NCBI GenBank assembly: GCA_900291925.1 | Contig: UWYS01000011.1 | Coordinates: 558,001 to 622,000 of the forward strand | Direction of reading: 5' to 3' | Origin: Thecaphora thlaspeos | Lineage: Eukaryota > Basidiomycota > Ustilaginomycetes > Urocystidales > Glomosporiaceae | DNA: 64,000 nt | Part shown: positions 1 to 9,611 of the stretch, in pieces | Layout: each line of letters opens with the position of its first letter | How positions within the stretch are numbered: the first letter of the stretch is position 1 | The notes under the pieces: generated by a model | What the model was told of the DNA's origin: nothing | The model's input: the letters and a program-made list of their open reading frames with translations, nothing else | The model's database searches: none | Made by a program: the position numbers and the translations under genes

Positions 1-1567
1 CACGAGGATCGTGGCAAAGTTGCCCTTGATCCTCAACGGAGCGGTTTGTAGGAAAAGGTTATCGAAATTGCCCCCGTATCCAGGTGCAGAGAGGTATTCG
101 ACCGTCGGCCAATCTTGAGGGTACGACGTCAGTACACCGGCACCAATCGAGTCGAGCTCGGCGTTCGAGAAGCGCTCGAATGCAATCATATCCGCCACGT
201 TGTTCGTCAGCGGTCCGAGCTGGGCCACGGAGAAGTTGGCATACTGAGCGGCGAGGTAGATGGGATCCGACGCTAGCTTGGTCAACGTCTCGACCTTGAC
301 CGGATACGAGGGCCCAAAGAAGATGTGGTCCTGCATGTTCTGTCCGACGTTGGACGACTCGACGAGCGTGGCGATGTCGTGCTTGGCCAGCTCGTCCTTG
401 GGTCCGATGCCGCTCAGCACGAGTAGCTGAGGACTCTGAAAGGCCCCAGCGCATAGAATGGCCTCTTTCCTGGCAGTCAGGGTGGCCTGCTCTCCCACAA
501 TCACGCCAAAGAGGCCCGACCGGTATTCGAACGTGACGTTCCTCGCGCGCGGCTTGCCGTCGCTGGTGTCGAATAGGACTTTTTTGGCCGTGGCCTGGGT
601 GTTAGACGCGGATATTGAGACGACCCTTGATGACGTCGATAAAGGCGCGCGACGTCGACCGCTGACTGCCCTTAGCCTCGATGGTGCAGGTGGCGTACTA
701 GACGCCGTTGATGTCGCCCTTGTTGTGGCCCTGGATAGTCTTGACGCCGATCTCGTTCAGGCTTCCGCTCAGCGACTCCGAAAAGGGCTGCGCGTAGTTG
801 GGGAAGCTCACCTGCACCGGTCCCGCGCCGTCGGCGAAGGCGTTCCGCTCGTACTGGGCAGCGGGGATGTCCCTGCGCAGATCGGCATGTGAAGGCGTGA
901 TGCCGAACGTCTTCCTGTAGTCGTCGAAGCGAGCGTCGAAGCTCCATGAGCTGTTGCCCGTCAGCTGCACCCACTCCTGGTGAGACTGCTTCGAAGGCCG
1001 CTGAAGAACCATGAAATTCCGGCTTGAACTCCTACAGATCGATAAATGGCAAATATAGCATAGCATGGTCAGCGGAATGGTCTGCGACCATGGTAGCTCG
1101 AATCAGGCGGTCACTCACCCGCCTAGGCACTTGCCGCGCGCGAAGTGGACCTTGCGCTGGGCGGCACCTCCCTGCGGAGCGGTGAAGGACCAGTCGATGA
1201 GGTTCTGAGGAAGATCGTTGGCACTTGCTCCTGCGCCGATGACGTCTGCGCCGGGGATGGTGGTGAGCTGCTGGTTGAGGAGGTTGGACTTGTAGTCGAT
1301 CCCTGCCTCGAGGACGGCGACGGTGACGCTGGGATCCTCGGAAAGACGCGCTGCGAGCGTCAAACCCGTTGTGCCGGCACCTACGACGATGTAGTTGTAC
1401 TCGGTGGCCGGGGGCTTGCTGAGGCCCGGGAGGAGACGGCGTTGCGGCTGCTTCTCGAGACGTGGCTTGACGAATTCGGCTTGTACCGTGGCAAGGGGAA
1501 GGAGCAAGAGGACGCAGAAGGGCGCGAAGGCCGTCCAGACAGGGGTGGGCAAAACTGAGACCTTCAT
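1..1567 (-). pseudogene. GMC oxidoreductase (FAD-dependent), disrupted and cut by the window edge
   Basis: The predicted product opens with a secretory signal peptide (hydrophobic core about residues 9-28), then the FAD-binding Rossmann motif VVGAGTTGLTLAARL and the GMC signature ending GKCLGGSSSRNFM. Exon 1 is 1119-1567 and an 87-nt intron occupies 1032-1118. Downstream the frame follows aryl-alcohol-oxidase/glucose-dehydrogenase-like proteins, including AGAFQSPQLLVLSGIG and NVGQNMQDH. Two breaks are visible. An in-frame TAG lies at 698-700, between NGV and YATCTIEAKG. A one-base frame change lies near 612-616: RLNIRV is followed by TAA, while KKVLFDTSDGKPRARN continues in the next frame. 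The C-terminal half is outside the window. Family membership is clear. Whether this is a true pseudogene, a null allele or two sequence errors cannot be settled here, but neighbouring multi-kilobase frames are clean. Extracellular GMC enzymes oxidise alcohols or sugars and release H2O2. Confidence 0.75.
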
Positions 1568-2918
1568 GTTGGTCTACCTTGGACCAGGGGGGAGGGGTTT
1601 GGTGTAGACGGAGGGTACGAGCCGTGAAGGGACGGGGAGAGGAGGGGGTAGGTGGAAGACGAGGGGGGACATGGAAGCGGGCATAGGCAGAAGGGAGTCG
1701 GGGCTAAGGAAGAGCTTGAGAGGTCTCGTTGACGGTGCATTAAGCAGTTGGCGGTCATCCTGGCCGGGGCTGACGAGCGTGTGGGGGGTAGATAGCGGGG
1801 TGAAGCAGATTCCCTGGATGGCGGCCCCGCCCAGACGAGGCGCAGCGGCGCCGTATATGAAGCTCGGTCTGTCGAGCTGGGCGCGAGACTCACGGCTGCA
1901 GGCGCCCAAGATCCACCACATCGTCGCCCGGTCCCCTCGATCTACATGCTAGCTTCTTGCCTTCCGTTCAGCCGACTATAGCTTGCACGCTCCGCCAGCG
2001 AAATATGAAAGGCCGGCGAGCAAGGCTCACAACGCGATAGAGAACGAGTCCAAAGCTTGGGTTGGAGCTGGTAGTGGATGCTTCATCTGGCTGACCCCCC
2101 CGGACCTCGAGCGAGATGCGAGCTGGGTCCCTCAAAGGGAACAGCAAAAAGGAATCGAGTCTATGGGGATGGAAGCCATGACCTTTGCCTATCAACATGA
2201 CTTCAACCCTTATCCATAAGGAGCCCTGAGGGAGAGGGTGTCTTGTTTGAAGGGCGCCAAAGCAACCATCTACCACTGAGCTAAAGCGCCATTTTGATGA
2301 AACCAAAGTGCAAGAGGCTACAGTTATATATGATAAGATAACGACTATGCTGACAAGGATAACAGGTGTCCGCTATGCAAGCGCAGCGAGGGTGTGCTCG
2401 ATCGATGGCGCGAGGAAACGGGACAGGGGGGATGGCGGGTCCGAACAAAAGTAGGCCCTGCGGGCCGCGACGACGAGAAGGATGTGAGTGTAGGGAAGGA
2501 AGAGAAGGAAGAGAAGGGAGAGAAGGAGGGGGAAAAGGAGGGAGAGAAGGAGGGGGAAAAGGGGATGTCTGCGCGCACGTTCGCTGACGCCTGCCCTCAC
2601 GCAACAGGAACGAGTAATCGTCCACGTACGTAGCGGTCAAGGGCGTATCTGTGGAGCCATGCCGCTGATCAATCCCTCTGGGCATCGTCGTCGTTCTGGC
2701 ACTCTCGTCAAGGAGCTCACACGGCCAACGAGGGAGCCATCCTTTGTGTGGACTAGATAGACTCTGCTCAAGGGCTTGGACGTTTCCGTGTCGTTCCGGG
2801 AAACTCTTGCAGGATTGTCTGAAAGCAAAAGGCACTGCAATGGCTAGACACGATGGCATCTACGTATGTACCTCACACGAAAATCGCTGCAGTCTGCACT
2901 GGCATCTCCGCCGCTTGC
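1568..2918. other. Intergenic region: GMC promoter side and 3' flank of the dehydrogenase gene
   Basis: No convincing gene is seen. It holds the polypurine tract at 2492-2565 and, on the minus strand near 2270-2290, a tRNA box-A-like stretch without a matching box B. A TATA-like TATATG lies at about 1855 on the plus strand. Open frames here are low-complexity. Confidence 0.6.
2492..2565 (+). repeat. 74-nt uninterrupted polypurine tract
   Basis: Every base from 2492 to 2565 is A or G. The right half repeats with a period of about 24 nt, since an AGAAGGAGGGGGAAAAGG unit starts at 2521 and again at 2545. Such mirror-like purine tracts can form triplex (H-DNA) structures. It also creates overlapping spurious Lys/Glu/Gly frames. 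It lies in an intergenic region. Confidence 0.9.
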
Positions 2919-4159
2919 TTACTTCCTCTGCTGCCTGAACTCGTCCCTCCCCAGCGTGGCCGAGAGGGCCTTGAACGCTACGCCAAAGTCTTTGTCCTTG
3001 AACTCGTCGTTCGACCCCAGCGCCTCGTAGATCGACGATGTCAGCTGTCCAAGTGGCGTCGGCACACCCTCGAGGCTAGCGGCACCCAGCGCCAGTTTGA
3101 GGTCCTTGGACATGAGCCTGGCCGCGAAGCCACCCTGATAGTTGCGGTCGGCGGGGGGCGAGTAGTTTGTCTCCTTGAGCGCGCCGGGGGCAGGGTTGTT
3201 GACTTCGCTGGCCCAGCATTTGCCCGTCGATGTGTTGATGATGCGCGCCAGGACGTTTGCCGGCAGTCCGTGCGCCGTGCCCAGCAGCATCGCCTCGGTC
3301 ACGCCAAGCATGCTGATGCCTAGCAGCAGATTGTTGGCAATCTTGGCGATGAGGCCGTTGCCGTTCTTGCCGCAGTGGATCGCCCGTGATCCCATCAGGG
3401 CGAGGATGGATTCGGCCTGCTTGAACGTCTCGGCCGAGTCGGAACCGACCATGAAGCTGAGCATCCCGGCGGCTGCGCCGACAACGCCGCCGCTCACGGG
3501 CGCATCGATCATGTCGACGTTGCTGCTCCCGGACCGCTTGATGACCTCGGCCGTCTGGACGGCGACCTTGGGATCGAGCGTGGTGCAGTCGATGCAGAGC
3601 GTCTTTGCGCCAGAGGGATCGCTGAGATTCTGTAGACCCGTGAGGATACCGCCTTCTTCTGTGTAGACCGACTTGACCTCGGGGCTTGAAGGCAGCATCG
3701 TGACGATCGTCGAGGCGAGGCTGGCCACTCTGCGCGGTTCACATGGTTCCCAAAAAGTGCCACAAAGCAGGTGGGGGCCGTCGTCATCGTCAGTAAGCTA
3801 GTCCTCTTGGCTGTCTCTTCCTCGGAACGGATCTCAACTGCCTACTGATGGCCTAGCACTCACCCTGCAGGCGAGCTGGCCGTCATGAGTCTCCTGTTCG
3901 GGTGAAGCGACGAGTTGGCAGTGAGGAACCTGGTGATGCTCTGTTCGAAAGCGTCGTGCACGACAAAGGAGACGTTGGGGTCCGGGTTGGCCGCCATTGT
4001 CTTGCTAAAGAGGTTGTTTGCCATTTCCTTGCCCATTGCACCGAGGCCGATGAAGCCGATCGTCTTGGTCCGGTCGTGCGACGACGAGGCCGAGGCAGCT
4101 GCGGCAGCGCTGGAGCGGCGGAGCGTGTGCTGCAGGAGGAGGCGGGATGTAGGCAGCAT
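2919..4159 (-). CDS. 3-hydroxyisobutyrate dehydrogenase, mitochondrial
   Basis: This NAD-dependent enzyme oxidises 3-hydroxyisobutyrate to methylmalonate semialdehyde in mitochondrial valine breakdown. Predicted exons are 3864-4159 and 2919-3729, with a 134-nt intron (GTGAGT...GCAG). They join in frame to a 368-residue protein, a normal length for the family. Residues 1-28 are Arg/Ser/Ala-rich without acidic residues, a mitochondrial presequence. The Rossmann motif IGFIGLGAMGKEMANN follows. The substrate loop DAPVSGGVVGAAAG and the catalytic lysine in GNGLIAKIANN are both present. The start at 4159 was chosen because it gives the presequence immediately before the Rossmann fold. Longer upstream reading lacks conserved features. 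A related beta-hydroxyacid dehydrogenase with another substrate is possible, but the presequence favours HIBADH. Confidence 0.92.
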
Positions 4160-4835
4160 GTTGAGCGGCCAGACGAGGAGGATCAGGGGATGCTGATGGT
4201 GACGTTGGAGCAAGTCGGGTGCAGTAGGAAGATGGAAGCGGGAGGGAAGGGAGGCGTGAGAGAGAAAGACAGCTGGCGAGGCTGTCCTCGCCTGGCCAAA
4301 GCGTCGAGAGAAGATGCGGGCTAACCCGGCCGGCAGGGCGCGCGCCGCGGTTTTTGCGGGCCAAGCGGCTCTCGGGGTTGCCGATGGCCCGCCTGCCAGA
4401 CGTTCCCACCCAACAACGAAAGCCACCGGCCGGTCGCCATACGGCGTCGAGCCATATCATCCTCCCCGCCGTTCATCGTCTTCCCCTGACCGGGCAACAG
4501 CCGAGGCCATCAAGACTGCCCGGAGAAAAGAGCAGCCTCTTAGTATCTCCGGAGCCGGCGTCGCAATTACAAGCACAGTTCAGCTACTGACAAGGAGGCG
4601 GCTTCCTTGCGCCACCGACCACGAGAACCACCCACGCTCGCAGTCAGAGAGAGGTGCTTCGTTGGCTGTTGTTCGTGTTTCGTCAAGTCATCACAGGAAA
4701 TATACAGGGCGAAAGGTATACATGCTCACGCTGTGTGGATGCCAGAGGGCAGAACTAGAAAGGGCAAAGCTCGAGCCAGCAAGAGGCGGGAGAAGGCTCA
4801 AGAAGGGCTCGACCCATGTCGGCTCGTGGTGCTTG
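4160..4835. other. Intergenic region between dehydrogenase start and the next stop
   Basis: This should hold the promoter of the dehydrogenase gene and the 3' UTR of the following minus-strand gene. I see no RNA gene or repeat. The long plus-strand frames (for example 4314-5111) are antisense or GC-driven and show no family features. Confidence 0.5.
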
Positions 4836-6400
4836 TTAGTGAGCAGACACGATGGCTTGAGCGCCGACCACTGCTGCAGACGAAGCCGGCGCTGTTTCGA
4901 CCTCTGCTGCGGCGATCGTCGTCGACGTCGGTGTCGTTATGTCCTCGGAGGCCGAACCGCTCGCCTCAGCCTTCGGGGAGACAGGCTTTTGACGGAGCTT
5001 TCGCCAGAGATTCTTCGTCTTGTCGTTGATGCCTGGCTTCCTTCGTCCATTTCCCGCACTCCCCCCGGTCGTGCCCGGCGCCGGAGTCGGGATGTCGGTC
5101 AGGGCAGTTGACGGCGGCGTGGCCTCCCCTTGGGCCGCCTGGGTCGCGACGCTCGAAGCAGCCCCGATGACCGTAACGGTCAAGACAGCCGTGAGACCAT
5201 CGACTGCGATATCATGGTTGACGCCCTGCTTGCCCGGTGGCATCAGTCCGGCGACGTACTCTACGCGCGTCCTGTACTTTTTGCCAAAGAAGCTCGTCAC
5301 GGTGTCTCTTTCCTTCTGGCTCTGCTCAACCAGCTCGTCCCTGCCTAGGTTGTATCCGTCGGGAATGATGTCGTGATTCTTCGTCACGTTCATCTCCTTG
5401 CTGGTGGCGAGGAACCATGCTCCCGTTCCCTGCTGCTGCCAAGCGCGGAAGTGGTTGCCACCCATCAGGCTCTCGAGACAGGTACCGAAGAGATGGTCCA
5501 GCGGCGTAGAAACTTTGCGAAAGAGCCACTCTTGGTCCCTCCATCCTCTCGGATCCACCCATGCCTTTTGCGGCGTACCGGCGTGGAGACCCAGACACTC
5601 TTTGTCAAAGTTGAGGCTGCGGGTGTACGACTGGAAGCCTTAGCGCGTAAGGATCTCGGACGACGAGAGCGAGCTCACGATGATGTTGAGGGGTCCGTGA
5701 CCGCCATCGCCGATCAGGTCGAACGACGTGCCGCCATAGGTGCGTGGATCAACGAAGCCGAGCCCAGAGATGGGGGAGACGACCTGATCGGCTTCGGTGA
5801 TGCTGGGTGGGGGGGGAAAGAAACGGATCGTCGTTTGGCGACCGTGCGTCGCTTACCTGACCTTTTCCAGGAGGGCCGAAGAGATCTCTGCGAATGTGGG
5901 CGGGCCCGCCGCTGTCGACATGTCGACGGTCGGCCGCGGCGCTACGGCAAAGACCGCGGGATCATCCTGAAGCTGTGGATCGTTCTCATCCTTCAAGCCA
6001 AGCATCCTCCCCTCCTCATCCCTCAGCAGCTCGGGAATCTCTACGGTGGTACCGTTGGTCCTCTCTGCCACCGCCGGCGCGCTCGTGTCGGCTTCTTGGG
6101 CAGGCGGGTTCGCGGCAGCTTCGGCATGATTGGCGACCTTTTGGCCTTGTTTCCTCGTCAAGGTCGAAGCGACCCACGCGTCTACTTTTGCGCCTGTCGG
6201 GCCGCTCTTCGTCCCCTGCGCCGCCTTTTGCGAGGCCTCACGCTCCTTTCTCGAGCGGAAGTAGGGCGAAAGCGAGAGCGACTTTAGGATTTGGACCCGC
6301 CATAGCGCCAACGTCGATGTCCTGCGCGTTTTGGACGGTGGAGGTCGTCGAAACGACGGTGTCGGCGGGCGGCGCGACGATGAGAGCGGCGGCTGCTTGC
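4836..6400 (-). CDS. Conserved protein of unknown function (5' end uncertain)
   Basis: I do not recognise a named family. Exons supported by phase are 5858 to about 6.3 kb, 5679-5802 and 4836-5630, separated by introns of 54 nt (5803-5856) and 48 nt (5631-5678). The first exon has its last base at 5857. The 48-nt intron removes an in-frame TAA at 5640-5642. The middle of the protein looks structured, with KECLGLHAGTPQKAW, PLDHLFGTCLESLMGGNHFR, GTGAWFLATSKEM and NHDIIPDGYNLGRD. The C-terminal 120 residues are Ala/Thr/Pro-rich and probably disordered. A hydrophobic stretch near DGLTAVLTVTVIGAASSVAT could be a membrane segment. The start is unresolved. The best upstream ATG (near 6402, MQAAAALIVAPP) is in a different frame from KSLSLSPYFRSRKEREAS, so either an intron with a weak donor or a one-base discontinuity lies near 6275-6290. 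Confidence 0.6.
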
Positions 6401-6419
6401 ATCGCCTCGCGGATAGTCG

Positions 6420-7961
6420 AGTGGTGAGGTGAGAAAGAAAAGATGGAGGTTGGGCTGAATGGGCTGTCTTCACAAGGAACGAGAGAGCGTCTAGGTAAAG
6501 CAGGGGTCTGTAGCGGCGGGTAAGGAGGACATCAGTCACTCTTCGATGCCGAACTGCATGGCGCTCGGTCACGTACGCGGTGGGCGCCAGTTCGAGGCAG
6601 CGAGCTGACCTGCCATGCTGGCACTTGCGTCGCCGCGTCGCCGCCTCTCCTCTCTCTCCCTCTCTCCACCACCTTTCTCCTCGTCGACGCCGCCTCAACG
6701 ACGTCGACTCATCTTTTTCCGCCCACCCTTCCCTCGCTTCTTGTCCTTGCTCGCTTCCCCCTGCACGTAGCTAGTTTCGTTCTTGCGCTCCTCTTCGCCT
6801 CGCTCTCATGCGGCGCTCGACCGGTCGGCCCCTACGGCGCCGGCTGGGAGCTCGCGGCGTCCCCCCCGTGGGGTCCGGCAATCCATGCTTCTTTTCCCTG
6901 CTGTCCTGTCTGCTCCTCCCCGCAGCCAGCCTCGTCGCTCGGGTTGGTGCTTGTACGGCCTGAGTACCTTCATTCGCCGATCTCTAAGAGTGCCTTCTTT
7001 GTGGGGAGCAGAAAAGTGAGCGTACAGGGAGATATGCTCATGGGGAATATGTACTCAGCAGCCTCCTATACCGTAGTCCTGACGGTCGCTTACGGAGAGG
7101 GCGTTGTCACACCTCGACGCAGTGTAAGGTGCAGAACGGTGCACTGCCATGACAGCGTCTCGTCGACGCATGCCCAAACACTCCAGCTCCGATAGGGGTG
7201 TCTGCAGCGGCAACGCCCGCCAAGGCGCTCGGCCTGGAGCACCATGAAGACAGGTCGAGGATCGCAGAGGCAAGGGATAGGATCAAAGTGCTTTCCATCG
7301 TTAAGCAGAGGATGATGCAATCGAGCTTGTCAGTGCACCTCAACGTGGTCATATGTAGGCAGGCAAACTCCGAGGTAACCTGCATCGGAGCGCGGCTTGT
7401 CTGTGCGACGGCAGGTCGAGCGGCACGTTGAGCCATCAGACGAAGCAGCGAGAGGCGAGGATAAGTTGAGGAGTCACGGCTTCATCCAAGCGTAAGTCTG
7501 TTAGCACATAGACAGGTTGGTCTTTGCTGCGTGTCCTCCTCAGACGAAGCAAGGCACAGTGGCAAGCGAGCGCAATTTGCCCCTGTCTGCCCGAAAGCAA
7601 GCAAGAGCGTTGTGAAGGGATGTGTCGGAACAGGTCGGCAGAAGTGTAGTCAGTGTTGTTGTGGCTGCAAGAGTTCAAGAGGACGGCAACGGTGGATCAA
7701 TCATATAAACATTCATACCATGGCACAGACGAGGCCTGTTGCTCCTCTGCATGTCTTTGTCCTTGAGCAAGCAAGCTGTGATGCAATGGATGAGCTGCAT
7801 GGTGTATACGGACGTGGTCAACGGCAGGAAAACAAGGCCGGACGCCACCCCGTCCAGCTGGTACAGCCCAGGCCACAGGCACGCGCACGCCGTCTCCGAG
7901 CTAGCTACGCAGCTTGCGGCCAGGGACAAGAGGATGCCATTGGGGTGGGGAATGCTGCGGG
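6420..7961. other. Intergenic region, no gene recognised
   Basis: This 1.5-kb stretch holds the promoter of the unnamed minus-strand gene and the 3' flank of URM1. Several 60-80 codon frames exist on both strands, but none shows conserved motifs, plausible splice partners or low-ambiguity starts. I saw no tRNA or repeat. Confidence 0.5.
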
Positions 7962-8392
7962 TCAGCCGCCGTGGAGCGTGCTGATAAAGACGACTTGGTC
8001 ATTCTCCTGCAGCACGTACTCGCCCTCGCCCTCGAGCTCCCAGTCACCATCGTTGATGAGAACCAAGATACCAGGACGCCTGCAGAGTGGGGCAAGACGG
8101 AGGGGAGCGAAAGGTCGATGGATCAGCGGCGGCAGAGTCGTGGACTGTGGTCGGCCGTGTCCGTGTGGATGACTTACACGCTGTTCCTGTCTGCGAATAG
8201 CTCCTCCCTCTCCACGATGAGGTTGGTGCAGATGTAGCGTACGAGGTCGGAGACGTCCGTCTGCCTCCCCTCGCTGTTCTTCCTGGGCAGCTGGAGGGTG
8301 TGCTTCTTTTCGTGTGGCGGGGCAAGGAGCAGCTCGGTCCCTCCGCCAAACTCGACCTTGACGGTGACCGTATCGCTAGCGCTGGCCGACAT
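7962..8392 (-). CDS. URM1: URM1, ubiquitin-related modifier
   Basis: URM1 is the sulfur carrier for thiolation of the wobble uridine in cytosolic tRNAs and can be conjugated to proteins. Exons 8178-8392 and 7962-8079 flank a 98-nt intron (GTAAGT...CTGCAG) and give a 110-residue protein, close to the family norm. Diagnostic segments are [14 protein letters not shown] at the start, [17 protein letters not shown] in the middle, and [18 protein letters not shown] followed by the terminal STLHGG. The C-terminal Gly-Gly is the site activated by Uba4. The ATG at 8392 has an in-frame stop at 8408-8410 just upstream, which fixes the N-terminus unless an upstream exon exists. A minisatellite begins 43 bp upstream of the ATG. 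Confidence 0.96.
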
Positions 8393-8434
8393 GGCGGGCA
8401 ACTGCACAGGCTACAGAGTGCTAGCTCCTCTGTT

Positions 8435-8812
8435 GCGCCAGAAGGGGAGAGAGGTGGTGGCGGGTGACCCGAGAGCGAGGGTCTTGGCGCGGAAGGAAGC
8501 CGACGACGCGACGGAGGCTGCCGAAGGGCGCCAGAAGGGGAGAGAGATGGTGGCGGGTGACCCGAGAGCAAGGGTCTCGGCGCGGAAGGAAGCCGACGAC
8601 GCGACGGAGGCTGCCGAAGGGCGCCAGAAGGGGAGAGAGATGGTGGCGGGTGACCCGAGAGCAAGGGTCTCGGCGCGGAAGGAAGCCGACGACGCGACGG
8701 AGGCTGCCGAAGGGCGCCAGAAGGGGAGAGAGATGGTGGCGGGTGACCCGAGAGCAAGGGTCTCGGCGCGGAAGGAAGCCGACGACACGACAGAGACTGC
8801 CGAAGGGCGCAA
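8435..8812 (+). repeat. 93-bp minisatellite, four copies, upstream of URM1
   Basis: Units start at 8435, 8528, 8621 and 8714, so the period is exactly 93 bp (31 codons). Copies 2 and 3 appear identical. Copies 1 and 4 differ at several positions, as expected when outer units escape homogenisation. Because the period is a multiple of three, long repetitive frames stay open on both strands. I treat these as by-products: none has a clear start context or links to the URM1 frame. The array fills the expected URM1 promoter or 5' UTR. Confidence 0.95.
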
Positions 8813-9611
8813 TCACGGCGTGAGCGTGACGGTAGGCCGATGCGCCAGTCGTTTCGATTCCGTCCCGAGTTGCGATCGAGCCGGCGTAGGCCGAGGGCGG
8901 CTAGTCTGGTGTGTGTGATGTGTGTGTGGGGGCGAGCTGAGGGTGCAAGGGGTGCAAGGACATGGGCCCAGCGTGCTGAGTGGAGCGCGAGCCAAGACAC
9001 CAAAAAAGCCCACGAAGCACGAACCCAAACCCTTACCCTTGAAATCGACGACGCCGGGCGGCCCCCGCTGTGTGTGTGACGTTGTTGGTGATGCGTTGCT
9101 TTCCCACCCACGTCGCGGGCGCATCTTCCTGGCGTCCCCGCACCACACATCATCCCCCTCGTCGCGCTCGGTCGCCGTCACCCACCACTGCCGCCGCCGC
9201 CGCCGCCGTCACCCTGTCCTTTCTCTTTGCCACACGCTCCATTCCCCCACGGCCCTTGGCTACTCGACGCTTGCACCGCCTCTCGAACGCGCCAATGCAT
9301 CCGGGACCTTTAAGCGCCATGTTATGCAGCTAGACAGCCCAGCGCCATCGTCCCTTGTCGCTACCCCGCCCCTCGCACAGCCATCATCACCATTGCAGGC
9401 GTAGCATCCATCAACGAGATTGCCACCGTCTTCTCCAGCAGCACTATCCAAGGCAGGCTTCTTGCACACCTCATCCGCTCATCAACGCTCACGTCCAGCC
9501 TTGTTACCATCGCATACTAGACTACCGCCACAGCTCTTGGGCAGCCCATACGCTGCACTCAGATTTACACACACCCGCTCTCGTACCCACAGCTCCGAGC
9601 TAGCTTACGCC
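8813..9611. other. Divergent promoter region between URM1 and the Ser-rich coiled-coil gene
   Basis: It is CT-rich toward the right end, with a (CCG)-rich run near 9187-9208, as often seen near fungal transcription starts. No gene is recognised. Confidence 0.5.

Noticed and set aside
2195..2290. Minus-strand tRNA-like start TAGCTCAGTGGTAG (perfect box A)
   Set aside because: The D-stem partner, a 7-nt anticodon loop, the T-arm and the acceptor pairing are missing; the only box-B-like stretch (GGTTGAAGTCA) is weak and unstructured. At most a tRNA relic.
5640..5642. In-frame TAA in the unnamed minus-strand gene, first read as a nonsense mutation
   Set aside because: A 48-nt phase-0 intron with good donor, branch-like GCTAAG and CAG acceptor removes it.
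8298..8918. Repetitive open frames through the 93-bp minisatellite as a real repeat protein
   Set aside because: Frames are open on both strands because the period is divisible by three; starts overlap URM1 antisense and there is no splice link or family feature.
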